Positions 1-5,031 of a DNA stretch of 5,721 bases are shown one piece after another. The first letter of the stretch is position 1. Each line of letters begins with the position of its first letter. Location: positions 1 to 5,721 of the forward strand of contig JAFOYK010000020.1 of NCBI GenBank assembly GCA_017424665.1, in the 5' to 3' direction. The translations under genes and the position numbers were made by a program. The notes beneath the pieces were generated by a model. The model was not told where the DNA came from. It searched no databases and saw nothing but the letters and a program-made list of their open reading frames with translations. Source of the DNA: Oscillospiraceae bacterium (lineage in GTDB: Bacteria; Bacillota; Clostridia; Oscillospirales; Ruminococcaceae).

Positions 1-111
1 GACATCAACATCAAGATGATTTCTTCTTCGGAAATCAAGATTTCCGTGCTCATCGACCGCGACAAAGCCGAAAGAGCTGTTCAGGTGATTCACGACGCAT
101 TTGATTTTTAA
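1..111 (+). CDS. Aspartokinase, C-terminal end only (5' partial)
   Basis: The reading frame is open from the window edge to a TAA stop and gives 36 residues. They include [18 protein letters not shown] near the start and AVQVIHDAF near the end. This matches the C-terminal ACT regulatory domain of aspartate kinase, where [16 protein letters not shown] followed by a final helix ending in HDAF is typical. Aspartokinase phosphorylates L-aspartate at the first step of the lysine, threonine and methionine pathway, and its ACT domains bind the feedback-inhibiting amino acid. The catalytic domain lies outside the window, so I cannot tell which isozyme (lysC-like or other) it is, nor its start or regulation. 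A strong terminator follows about 110 bases downstream. Confidence 0.88.
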   Translation, partial: DINIKMISSSEIKISVLIDRDKAERAVQVIHDAFDF

Positions 112-189
112 GCCTTCCCAGAGGGGAAGGTGGATTTTCGGCAACTTGTTGCCGAAAAGACGGATGAGGGATTCCAGGTAACCCGGAGG
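112..189. repeat. Double-hairpin intergenic repeat, copy 1
   Basis: The element begins directly after the aspartokinase stop. Hairpin 1 is CCTTCCC (113-119) pairing with GGGAAGG (124-130). A GTG/TGG spacer follows. Hairpin 2 is TTTTCGGCAA (135-144) pairing with TTGCCGAAAA (149-158). The tail after it reads GACGGATGAGGGATTCC. Copy 2 at 1411 has the same order: a GCCT-CCC/GGG-AGG hairpin, GGTG, a second hairpin of different sequence, then a G-CGA-AGGG tail. The arms have changed together so that pairing is kept in both copies. I recall similar elements being abundant between genes in Clostridia; this is memory, not a search. The exact right end is uncertain. Confidence 0.6.
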
Positions 190-222
190 GCAAAAATTTC
201 AATCAATAAATAAGCAAAAGCA

Positions 223-253
223 CCCCGTGCTCAAATGAGCACGGGGCTTTTTA
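223..253 (+). terminator. Rho-independent terminator after aspartokinase
   Basis: CCCCGTGCTC (223-232) pairs perfectly over 10 bases with GAGCACGGGG (237-246) around an AAAT loop, followed by CTTTTTATT. This is a canonical intrinsic terminator on the + strand. It separates the aspartokinase transcript from the acetyltransferase unit. Confidence 0.92.
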
Positions 254-273
254 TTATAATTTATCCTTTTCCG

Positions 274-302
274 TTGACTTCCCCTTTAAAAAGTTGTATA
301 TT
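274..302 (+). promoter_or_regulatory. Sigma-A-type promoter for the acetyltransferase pair
   Basis: A TTGACT -35 box (274-279) and a TATATT -10 box (297-302) are separated by 17 bases, with one mismatch to consensus in each box. The promoter sits just after the preceding terminator. Transcription would start near 309, about 30 bases before the TTG start at 340, which supports that start. A TATAAT at 310-315 is an alternative -10 but lacks a good -35 partner. Confidence 0.72.
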
Positions 303-326
303 ATATGTGTATAATTGTGTCTTTTT

Positions 327-333
327 GGGGGTG
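327..333 (+). promoter_or_regulatory. Ribosome binding site that selects a TTG start
   Basis: GGGGGTG differs by one base from GGAGGTG and lies 6 bases before TTG 340. The in-frame GTG at 331 overlaps this site, so it has no site of its own. The in-frame ATG at 235 lies inside the upstream terminator. TTG 340 is therefore the best-supported start. Confidence 0.65.
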
Positions 334-339
334 CTGGTT

Positions 340-825
340 TTGGCAGTACATGAAGTACATATCGTAAAAGCGGAAAAATCAAGAATCGAAGATTATAAAC
401 GCATTTTTGACGATTCCAAACTTTACAGCCATTACGGTGAAAACGTCCACGATTGGATGGGCGCCGCTCTTGCAAACGATGAAGTCTGGATTGCCGAAGA
501 CCGCAACGGAGAAGCTGTCGGTTTCATGTGGATGCAGATCGAAAGCGTTTACGCAAACATGCCCTATCTTGCGCTTCTCGGAGTTCGCAGCGATTACCGT
601 TCCCACGGCGTTGGCCAGATGCTTATCAAATATTTCATTGAAAGCTATGAATCCAAAGGTTATGACCGCGGCTTCATCGCAGTAAACGATTTTAACCCCC
701 TTGCAAGAAGACTTTATGAGGACATGGGCTTCCACAAATTCATGCAGATGCCCGAAAGCCTTGACCCCAGCCACAATCTCTATCTCCTTATGAGAAAGAC
801 CCCAAAACACAACAGCAACGTTTAA
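340..825 (+). CDS. GNAT-family N-acetyltransferase (first of tandem pair)
   Basis: This gene encodes a 161-residue protein if started at TTG 340; the same frame is open further upstream, but that part runs through the promoter and terminator. GNAT enzymes transfer the acetyl group of acetyl-CoA to an amine. The acetyl-CoA pyrophosphate-binding motif is visible as LLGVRSDYRSHGVGQML (about residues 79-95), with the R-x-x-G-x-G core at R87-G90-G92. It is followed by the second half of the fold, VNDFNPLARRLYEDMGF (115-131), typical of the family. The length suits a single-domain GNAT. The substrate cannot be read from sequence. The following gene is a clear paralogue 39 bases downstream with no terminator between, so the two are probably co-transcribed. 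The first gene has a weaker start codon and a weaker binding site than the second, so it may be translated less. The protein is probably cytosolic: no signal peptide or membrane segment is visible from this start. Confidence 0.87.
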   Translation: MAVHEVHIVKAEKSRIEDYKRIFDDSKLYSHYGENVHDWMGAALANDEVWIAEDRNGEAVGFMWMQIESVYANMPYLALLGVRSDYRSHGVGQMLIKYFIESYESKGYDRGFIAVNDFNPLARRLYEDMGFHKFMQMPESLDPSHNLYLLMRKTPKHNSNV

Positions 826-864
826 ACCGAAGAGTTTTTTGAATAACCGAAACGGAGGATTATT

Positions 865-1365
865 ATGAGCTATCATCGCGAAGCACAGTATATGGCAAAC
901 ATGATTGAAATCGTTAAAGCAGATCCCGCTAAAAAAGAGGATTATAAACGCATTTTCGAAAACAGCCAGCTTTATAACCACTATTTCAAAAAAGGCGATC
1001 TTCTTGACAAATGCCTTACCGAATCCCTTAAAGCAGGAAGAGCTTTTGTAGCAGTTGACCGTAAAGGTGAAGCAGTCGGTTATATGAGCATGAGCACTTC
1101 CGACCCCATGGTCGACGGTCTTCCCTGCCTTACCCTTCTTGGCGTTAAAGACACCATGCGCGGCAAAGGAATCGGCCAGATGCTTCTTAAATTCTATATC
1201 GAAGTTATGACCCAGCTCGGTTTCAAAGAATGTGCTCTTGTTGTTAACGATTGGAACCCCAGAGCAAGAAAACTTTATGACTCCATTGGTTTCAAACTTC
1301 GCAGAAGCTATGAAGACCAGATCTTCGGCGGCTGGATGAACCACATCCTTGTTAAAAAACTCTGA
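865..1365 (+). CDS. GNAT-family N-acetyltransferase (second of tandem pair)
   Basis: This gene encodes 166 residues and ends in TGA followed at once by TAA. Start ATG 865 is preceded by GGAGG (854-858) with 6 bases of spacing. The in-frame ATGs at 892 and 901 have no such site, although the paralogue would align best with a start near 892. The acetyl-CoA-binding motif is LLGVKDTMRGKGIGQMLLKF (91-110) with R99-G100-x-G102-x-G104, a closer match to consensus than in the first gene. VNDWNPRARKLYDSIGF (127-143) follows. The two proteins share many positions by eye (EDYKRIF near the N-terminus, DR-GEAVG, GQML-K--IE, VND-NP-AR-LY---GF), roughly 40 percent, so a past tandem duplication is likely. 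The stretch before the CoA motif differs (SDPMVDGLPCLT here, ESVYANMPYLAL in the first), as does the C-terminus, so the acceptor substrates may have diverged. The actual substrate is unknown. Confidence 0.92.
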   Translation: MSYHREAQYMANMIEIVKADPAKKEDYKRIFENSQLYNHYFKKGDLLDKCLTESLKAGRAFVAVDRKGEAVGYMSMSTSDPMVDGLPCLTLLGVKDTMRGKGIGQMLLKFYIEVMTQLGFKECALVVNDWNPRARKLYDSIGFKLRRSYEDQIFGGWMNHILVKKL

Positions 1366-1382
1366 TAAACGAAAATTTTAAA

Positions 1383-1406
1383 GGCACCGCAAGCGGTGCC
1401 TTTTTT
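1383..1406 (+). terminator. Rho-independent terminator after acetyltransferase pair
   Basis: GGCACCG (1383-1389) pairs with CGGTGCC (1394-1400) around a CAAG loop and is followed by TTTTTT. It begins 17 bases after the stop codon of the second acetyltransferase. Confidence 0.92.
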
Positions 1407-1410
1407 ATTT

Positions 1411-1460
1411 GCCTCCCCTGATAGGGGAGGTGCCGCATGGCGTATGCCGCGGCGAAAGGG
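1411..1460. repeat. Double-hairpin intergenic repeat, copy 2
   Basis: CCTCCCCT (1412-1419) pairs over 8 bases with AGGGGAGG (1423-1430) around a GAT loop. The second hairpin has an outer stem GCCGC (1432-1436) with GCGGC (1449-1453) and an inner GGC/GCC stem with a GTAT loop. The tail GAAAGGGTG resembles the GGATGAGGG tail of copy 1. Both copies start with GCCT followed by pyrimidines and carry GGTG between or at the hairpins. Here the element lies between a terminator and the next promoter, so it is probably not needed for either. The right boundary is uncertain. Confidence 0.6.
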
Positions 1461-1481
1461 TGTTTTATGTTTTCCTCCCTC

Positions 1482-1510
1482 TTGCTTAATTTGTTTTAAA
1501 AATATATAAT
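1482..1510 (+). promoter_or_regulatory. Sigma-A-type promoter for the M18 peptidase operon
   Basis: TTGCTT (1482-1487) and a perfect TATAAT (1505-1510) are spaced by 17 bases in an AT-rich stretch, about 38 bases before the ATG at 1549. Neither the -35 nor the spacer shows an obvious operator palindrome. Confidence 0.72.
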
Positions 1511-1548
1511 ATATAAATAAACCGATTTTTAAGAGGAGATGATTCCCA

Positions 1549-2835
1549 ATGAATAAAAAACTTTTTGATTTTATCGCAAAAAGCCCCACGCCTTTCCATG
1601 CCGTTAAAACCGTTTGCGAAACCCTTTCCGAAAAAGGTTACACCGAACTTTGCGAAAGCGGAAAATGGAATCTTGAAGCAGGAAAAGGTTATTATGTAAC
1701 CAGAAACGGTTCTTCCGTAATTTCCTTCAGAATTCCCGAAGGAGATTTTTCCGGATTTATGATCACCGCATCCCATTGCGACAGCCCTTGCTTCAAAATC
1801 AAGGAAAACGCCGAACTTCCGGATAATTATTACGTCCGCCTTTCCACCGAAGGTTACGGCGGAATGCTTTGCTCCACCTGGATGGACAGACCCCTTGCCG
1901 TTGCGGGAAGAATCACCGTTCGCACCGAAAACGGAATTTCCGTCCGCCTTGTTGACACCAAAGAACCCTGCGCAATCATTCCCAACGTTGCTATCCACAT
2001 GAACCGCGAAGCAAACAAAGGAATGAACTATAACGCCGCTGTTGACATGCTCCCGCTCTTTGCAGAAGGCGAAGCAAAAGGTTCTTTCAAAGCTCTTATC
2101 GCCAAAACCGCCGGCTGTGACGAAAAAGATATCATCACCACCGACCTTATCGTATATAACCCCCAGCCCGGAACCGAATGGAACGGATTTATTTCCGCAC
2201 CCCGCCTTGATGACCTTCAGTGTGCTTTCGGCGCTCTTGAAGCATTCGTTTCCGCAGAAAAGACCGAAAACGTTCCGGTTTACTGCGTTTTCGATAACGA
2301 AGAAGTGGGAAGCCAGACCAAACAGGGCGCCGCTTCCACCTTTATTGCCGCTGTTCTTGAAAGAATCAGCGAAAGCCTTGGTCTTTCTTCTTCCGAACAT
2401 TACGGAAAAATTGCAAACAGCTTTATGCTTTCCTGCGATAACGCCCATGCGGTTCATCCGAACCACCCTGAATTCCAGGACAGAAACCACGCGGTCTATA
2501 TGAACAAAGGCATCGTAATCAAATATAACGCAAACCAGCGTTACACTTCCGACGCGGTTTCCGCCGCAATTTTCGCTCTTGTTTGCGAAGAAGCAGGCGT
2601 TCCTTTCCAGCGTTACGCAAACCGTGCGGATATGCCCGGCGGCAGCACCCTTGGAAACATTGCGAACACCCAGGTTTCCCTCAACACCGTTGACATCGGT
2701 CTTCCCCAGCTTGCAATGCATTCTTCTTACGAAACCGCAGGCGCAAAAGACACCGGATATTACGTAAAAGCCCTTGCCTGCTTCTATGGAAAAAAACTTT
2801 TCATGGAAAGCGACGGGGAATATAAATTCATCTGA
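1549..2835 (+). CDS. apeB: M18-family aminopeptidase (aspartyl aminopeptidase type)
   Basis: This is a cytosolic, probably two-zinc, metallopeptidase of 428 residues, the usual length for bacterial M18 enzymes. The family removes N-terminal residues, typically acidic ones, from peptides. All expected metal and catalytic positions are visible: H76 in TASHCDSP, H150 in VAIHMN, D221 in SAPRLDDL, the E251-E252 pair in FDNEEVGS (first Glu the general base), D297 in SCDNAHAVHP, and H391 in MHSSYETAG. The conserved PGGSTLGNI (363-371) is also present. The start is ATG 1549, with AGAGGAG (1532-1538) upstream. No signal peptide is seen. The gene opens a three-gene unit and the next gene begins 19 bases after its stop. 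Residue-level motifs place it firmly in M18; the preferred substrate cannot be settled from sequence. The symbol follows the HAMAP name for bacterial M18 proteins. Confidence 0.95.
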   Translation: MNKKLFDFIAKSPTPFHAVKTVCETLSEKGYTELCESGKWNLEAGKGYYVTRNGSSVISFRIPEGDFSGFMITASHCDSPCFKIKENAELPDNYYVRLSTEGYGGMLCSTWMDRPLAVAGRITVRTENGISVRLVDTKEPCAIIPNVAIHMNREANKGMNYNAAVDMLPLFAEGEAKGSFKALIAKTAGCDEKDIITTDLIVYNPQPGTEWNGFISAPRLDDLQCAFGALEAFVSAEKTENVPVYCVFDNEEVGSQTKQGAASTFIAAVLERISESLGLSSSEHYGKIANSFMLSCDNAHAVHPNHPEFQDRNHAVYMNKGIVIKYNANQRYTSDAVSAAIFALVCEEAGVPFQRYANRADMPGGSTLGNIANTQVSLNTVDIGLPQLAMHSSYETAGAKDTGYYVKALACFYGKKLFMESDGEYKFI

Positions 2836-2854
2836 GAAAAGGCAGGTTTAAAAA

Positions 2855-3580
2855 ATGCCCGGAACCGGAACAATTATAAACGTTGCCGCAATAATTCTCG
2901 GCGGAATTTTAGGGGCGCTTTTCGGAAAATCCCTTTCCGAAAGACACCAGGATACCCTTTGCAAAACCTGCGGAATCTGTGTGCTTTTCCTTGGAATTGC
3001 CGGTGCGCTTGAAGGAATGCTCACCGTTACCGAAACTTCCGTGAAAAGCGGCGGAACAATGCTCATAATCGCCTGCCTTGCACTTGGTGCGCTTGTTGGC
3101 GAAACCATCAATTTTGAGGATAAATTTGAAGCTTTCGGCGAATGGCTTAAAATCAAAAGCGGAAACGCAAAAGATAAAAAATTCGTCGAAGGTTTTGTCA
3201 CCGCTTCTCTCACCGTCTGCATCGGCGCAATGGCTATAGTCGGCGCTATTCAGGACGGAATTCTCGGAGATTATTCCGTTCTTGTTACAAAATCCATTCT
3301 TGACCTTATCATAGTTATGGTAATGACCTGTTCCTGGGGAAAAGGCTGTGCTTTTTCGGCAATTCCCGTTGCAATCCTTCAGGGCGGAGTCACCGCGCTT
3401 TCCGCTTTCATAAAACCCATTATGACCCCGGAAGCTCTTGCTAACCTTTCGATGATAGGTTCAATTCTTATTTTCTGCGTCGGTCTTAACCTTGTCTGGG
3501 GAAAGAAAATCCGCGTTGCGAACCTTCTTCCGGCAATCGTTTTTGCGGTTGCGGCGGCTTTTCTTCCCTTTGAACTGTAA
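2855..3580 (+). CDS. DUF554 family integral membrane protein (YqgA/YdfK-like)
   Basis: This gene encodes 241 residues, mostly hydrophobic, with about seven or eight membrane segments (near 5-24, 40-56, 68-85, 112-131, 142-159, 165-185, 198-214 and 221-238). It fits the DUF554 family by GTIINVAAIILGGILGALFG at the N-terminus, LGALVGETINFEDKFEAFGEWL (77-98), FVEGFVTASLTVCIGAMAIVGAIQDG (110-135), and VANLLPAIV near the C-terminus. The family's function is not established; a transport role has been guessed because of its membrane fold. The start is ATG 2855, with a modest GGCAGG site 8 bases upstream. It lies 19 bases after the peptidase and 22 before the flavin reductase, so it is probably in their operon. 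A CKTCGIC sequence (residues 36-42) at the start of the second membrane segment is unexpected to me for this family. Confidence 0.88.
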   Translation: MPGTGTIINVAAIILGGILGALFGKSLSERHQDTLCKTCGICVLFLGIAGALEGMLTVTETSVKSGGTMLIIACLALGALVGETINFEDKFEAFGEWLKIKSGNAKDKKFVEGFVTASLTVCIGAMAIVGAIQDGILGDYSVLVTKSILDLIIVMVMTCSWGKGCAFSAIPVAILQGGVTALSAFIKPIMTPEALANLSMIGSILIFCVGLNLVWGKKIRVANLLPAIVFAVAAAFLPFEL

Positions 3581-3602
3581 TTTATTTTAGGAGGACAAAA
3601 AT

Positions 3603-4163
3603 ATGAGAAAAAACTTCGGCGCAAAACCCATGGTTTACCCCATGCCGGTTTTCATCCTTGCCGCTTATGACGAAAACGGTGTTCCCTGTGCAATGAACGC
3701 AGCCTGGGGCGGAATTTCCGATTCCGACCAGATAACCATGGCAATCAGCCCCAGCCACAAAACCACCAAAAACGTTCTTGCAACCAATGCTTTCACCGTA
3801 AGCATGGCTGACGCCGCTCACGTTGTCGAATGTGACTATGTCGGTGTTGAATCCGGCAACAAAGTTCCGGATAAATTCGCAAGAGCCGGCTTCCATGCGA
3901 CCAAATCCGAATTTGTTAATGCTCCTCTTATCAACGAACTTCCCATGGCGCTTGAATGCGAACTTGTAAGCTATGACCCGGAAACCCATGCAATGGTCGG
4001 CAAAATCATCAACGTTTGCGCAGACGAAAGCATTCTTAACGAAGAAGGCAAAATCGACCCCGCAAAACTCCGCCCCATCACCTATGACCCTTGCAACCAT
4101 AAATACATTGTTCTCGGCGAAGCAGTTGGCAACGCTTTTTCCGACGGAAACAAACTTAAATAA
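3603..4163 (+). CDS. Flavin reductase-like domain protein (flavoredoxin type)
   Basis: This gene encodes 186 residues with the layout of the FMN-binding split-barrel flavin reductase-like family. YPMPVFILAAYDENGVPCAMNAAWGGI (12-38) is followed by HKTTKNVLATNAFTVSMAD (52-70), where the family binds flavin phosphate. Next come YVGVESGNKVPDKFARAGF (79-97), LPMALECELVSY (113-124) and a C-terminal VGKIINV strand. Members bind FMN and move electrons between nicotinamide or protein donors and flavin; some act as flavoredoxins. No second domain is fused. The start is ATG 3603, with AGGAGG (3589-3594) 8 bases upstream. It is the last gene of the peptidase unit and is followed by a strong terminator. 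Its electron donor and acceptor cannot be inferred from the neighbours. Confidence 0.9.
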   Translation: MRKNFGAKPMVYPMPVFILAAYDENGVPCAMNAAWGGISDSDQITMAISPSHKTTKNVLATNAFTVSMADAAHVVECDYVGVESGNKVPDKFARAGFHATKSEFVNAPLINELPMALECELVSYDPETHAMVGKIINVCADESILNEEGKIDPAKLRPITYDPCNHKYIVLGEAVGNAFSDGNKLK

Positions 4164-4182
4164 ATTGAATAAAATAAAAAAA

Positions 4183-4210
4183 TCCTCCGGCAATGCCGGA
4201 GGATTTTTTT
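4183..4210 (+). terminator. Rho-independent terminator of the peptidase operon
   Basis: TCCTCCGGC (4183-4191) pairs over 9 bases with GCCGGAGGA (4195-4203) around an AAT loop and is followed by seven T. A run of A before the stem (AAAAAAA, 4176-4182) can extend pairing with the T-run, so it could also act on the minus strand. It ends 3 bases before the duplicated tRNA 3' end. Confidence 0.93.
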
Positions 4211-4213
4211 GTT

Positions 4214-4235
4214 TGGTGGAGACGGCCGGACTTGA
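4214..4235 (-). repeat. Orphan copy of tRNA-Ala 3' end (att-like, distal copy)
   Basis: These 22 bases are identical to 4463-4484, the last 22 bases (positions 55-76, half of the T-loop to CCA) of the intact tRNA-Ala on the minus strand. The identity stops exactly at both sides: T against A at 4213/4462, and T against A at 4236/4485. No other part of a tRNA is present here. A duplicated tRNA 3' end at a fixed distance from an intact tRNA is the classical footprint left by site-specific integration into a tRNA gene. Confidence 0.8.
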
Positions 4236-4427
4236 TAAGCTTTTGCTTCGCAAAATCTTAATGCTTTGCTCGGCATTCGGCAGGAAAAAGGAATTTCTTC
4301 TGCAAAAAATATTTCTCTGCCTCATTTACACTCGCAAACCTCTCCGGCTAAAAACGATTCACCGAATCGTTTTATTAACGCCGTCGTCCGGTTTGGTTCT
4401 GCGTCCGGCCGCCATTTGAACAAAAAT
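4236..4427. other. Gene-free, hairpin-rich segment between tRNA 3'-end copies
   Basis: I see no supportable gene here. Short open frames on both strands have no plausible start site or recognisable product. The stretch is packed with small inverted repeats: TTTTGC/GCAAAA (4241-4255), AATGC/GCATT (4260-4277), GGCAG (4278-4282) with CTGCC (4318-4322), and a perfect 10-base pair AAAACGATTC/GAATCGTTTT (4351-4373, loop ACC). GTCCGGCCG at 4403-4411 is the inverted copy of CGGCCGGAC at 4223-4231 in the orphan tRNA end. The segment may be a small non-autonomous element or the scar of a deleted tRNA-inserted island. I have a vague memory of similar sequence next to tRNA genes in Clostridia, which would favour an interspersed repeat. 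Confidence 0.5.
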
Positions 4428-4461
4428 AAAACAACCCGGCACTTTTGTGCCGGGTTGTTTT
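4428..4461 (-). terminator. Rho-independent terminator of the tRNA-Ala gene
   Basis: AAAACAACCCGGCAC (4428-4442) pairs perfectly over 15 bases with GTGCCGGGTTGTTTT (4447-4461) around a TTTT loop. Read on the minus strand it begins one base after the tRNA CCA end, and its GC stem is followed by GTTGTTTTATTTTTG. Its symmetry means it could also stop + strand transcription. Confidence 0.9.
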
Positions 4462-4462
4462 A

Positions 4463-4538
4463 TGGTGGAGACGGCCGGACTTGAACCGGTTACCTCGACA
4501 ATGCGAATGTCGCGCTCTCCCAGGTGAGCTACGCCCCC
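4463..4538 (-). tRNA. tRNA-Ala, anticodon CGC
   Basis: The reverse complement folds as a full 76-base tRNA with an encoded CCA. The acceptor stem is GGGGGCG with CGTCTCC and includes G3-U70, the alanine identity pair. The D stem is GCTC/GAGC with GGG in the loop, and the anticodon stem is CGACA/TGTCG. The anticodon loop TTCGCAT puts CGC at positions 34-36 (window 4505-4503), reading the alanine codon GCG. The T arm is ACCGG-TTCAAGT-CCGGC, with only the outermost pair mismatched (A-C). The gene has its own promoter upstream (4551-4579) and terminator downstream. Its last 22 bases recur at 4214-4235, so the 3' part of this gene may have been supplied by an integrating element. Confidence 0.95.
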
Positions 4539-4550
4539 ATAACAGATGTT

Positions 4551-4579
4551 ATTGTATCACAAAAAAAGCACGTTTACAA
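4551..4579 (-). promoter_or_regulatory. Promoter of tRNA-Ala (minus strand)
   Basis: Read on the minus strand, TTGTAA (4579-4574) and TACAAT (4556-4551) are 17 bases apart. A TGA immediately before the -10 gives an extended -10. Transcription would begin near 4544, about 6 bases before the mature tRNA 5' end. Confidence 0.75.
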
Positions 4580-4610
4580 GTAAAATTTTGTCTTTTAAAG
4601 GCAAAAGATA

Positions 4611-4639
4611 TTTTCAAAACTGAAATAATATGGTAATAT
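4611..4639 (+). promoter_or_regulatory. Possible promoter of the SHOCT-like protein gene
   Basis: TTTTCA (4611-4616) and TAATAT (4634-4639) are 17 bases apart, with TGG before the -10 as an extended element. Each box matches consensus at four of six positions. The region is very AT-rich and TATACT at 4645-4650 is an alternative -10, so the exact site is uncertain. A promoter is expected here because the upstream gene is on the opposite strand. Confidence 0.35.
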
Positions 4640-4671
4640 AAATATATACTATAAGAAAGAGGTGAACATTT

Positions 4672-4968
4672 ATGGACGATTTATTTATGTTCTTTCCAAT
4701 TATAATAATCGCGATATTCGGATTTTTTGCCGTGCCTCTTATCAAAATGTTCACCGGTGTTTTCGGTGAATCAAACACGGCGCAAAAGCAATCCAAAGAC
4801 GCAAGGTATGACCGCCAGGTCCACCAGATGCATACAAAAGATGCATCTTCCGAAAGAAAACACCGTCTTGACCAGCTTAAAAGCCTTTATGAAGCCGGAA
4901 TGATGGAAAAAGACGAATATCTTGAACGCGTTGAATCCGTTGAAGCGGATTACCGCGGAAGATACTGA
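4672..4968 (+). CDS. Small membrane-anchored SHOCT-like domain protein
   Basis: This gene encodes 98 residues. One hydrophobic segment (about 5-28, LFMFFPIIIIAIFGFFAVPLI) is followed by a polar, charged linker (33-63). The C-terminal part, LDQLKSLYEAGMMEKDEYLERVESV (66-90), has the SHOCT pattern: L--L--L-eaG-i---Ey--r. SHOCT is a short helical domain found at protein ends and thought to mediate oligomerisation or binding; no enzymatic activity is known. The N-terminus is probably outside or embedded, with the domain in the cytoplasm, but topology is not certain. The start is ATG 4672, with AGAGGTGA (4658-4665) 6 bases upstream. It is followed by a hairpin and then a cation transporter gene. 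Confidence 0.8.
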   Translation: MDDLFMFFPIIIIAIFGFFAVPLIKMFTGVFGESNTAQKQSKDARYDRQVHQMHTKDASSERKHRLDQLKSLYEAGMMEKDEYLERVESVEADYRGRY

Positions 4969-4984
4969 TATATTAAGGAAAAAC

Positions 4985-5012
4985 GCCGCCCAAGCGGGCG
5001 GCATTATTTTAT
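4985..5012 (+). terminator. Probable terminator after the SHOCT-like gene
   Basis: GCCGCCC (4985-4991) pairs over 7 bases with GGGCGGC (4996-5002) around an AAGC loop, followed by ATTATTTTAT. The T-tract is interrupted, so termination may be partial. No convincing promoter fits between it and the next gene, so read-through may express that gene. Confidence 0.7.
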
Positions 5013-5018
5013 ACATAC

Positions 5019-5024
5019 GGAGGG
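5019..5024 (+). promoter_or_regulatory. Ribosome binding site that selects the transporter TTG start
   Basis: GGAGGG lies 7 bases before TTG 5032. No in-frame ATG with a site is available in the first residues, and the TTG start gives a normal CDF N-terminus. Confidence 0.7.
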
Positions 5025-5031
5025 AATTTTT

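Noticed and set aside
235..339. Upstream extension of the first acetyltransferase frame to an ATG at 235
   Set aside because: The ATG lies within the terminator hairpin (223-246), upstream of the promoter at 274-302, and has no ribosome binding site. The extra 35 residues have no counterpart in the tandem paralogue.
379..1344. Minus-strand open frame of 321 codons across both acetyltransferase genes
   Set aside because: It is the antisense shadow of two genes with clear family motifs. It stays open because the sense genes rarely use TTA, CTA or TCA, and its translation shows no recognisable domain.
1486..2721. Minus-strand open frame of 411 codons opposite the M18 peptidase
   Set aside because: It is opposite a complete M18 enzyme with all catalytic residues, runs through that gene's promoter, and has no family signature. 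It reflects codon bias.
3582..4325. Minus-strand open frame of 247 codons opposite the flavin reductase gene
   Set aside because: It is antisense to a well-supported gene and runs through its terminator; no domain is recognisable.
4351..4373. Perfect 10-base stem AAAACGATTC/GAATCGTTTT as a terminator
   Set aside because: The stem is AT-rich and followed by only four T before being broken by A. No gene ends next to it, so it is described as part of the segment's structure only.
4266..4636. Short + strand open frames across the hairpin-rich segment and the tRNA
   Set aside because: They read through the antisense of a tRNA gene and a terminator, lack ribosome binding sites, and resemble the spurious proteins often predicted from tRNA complements.
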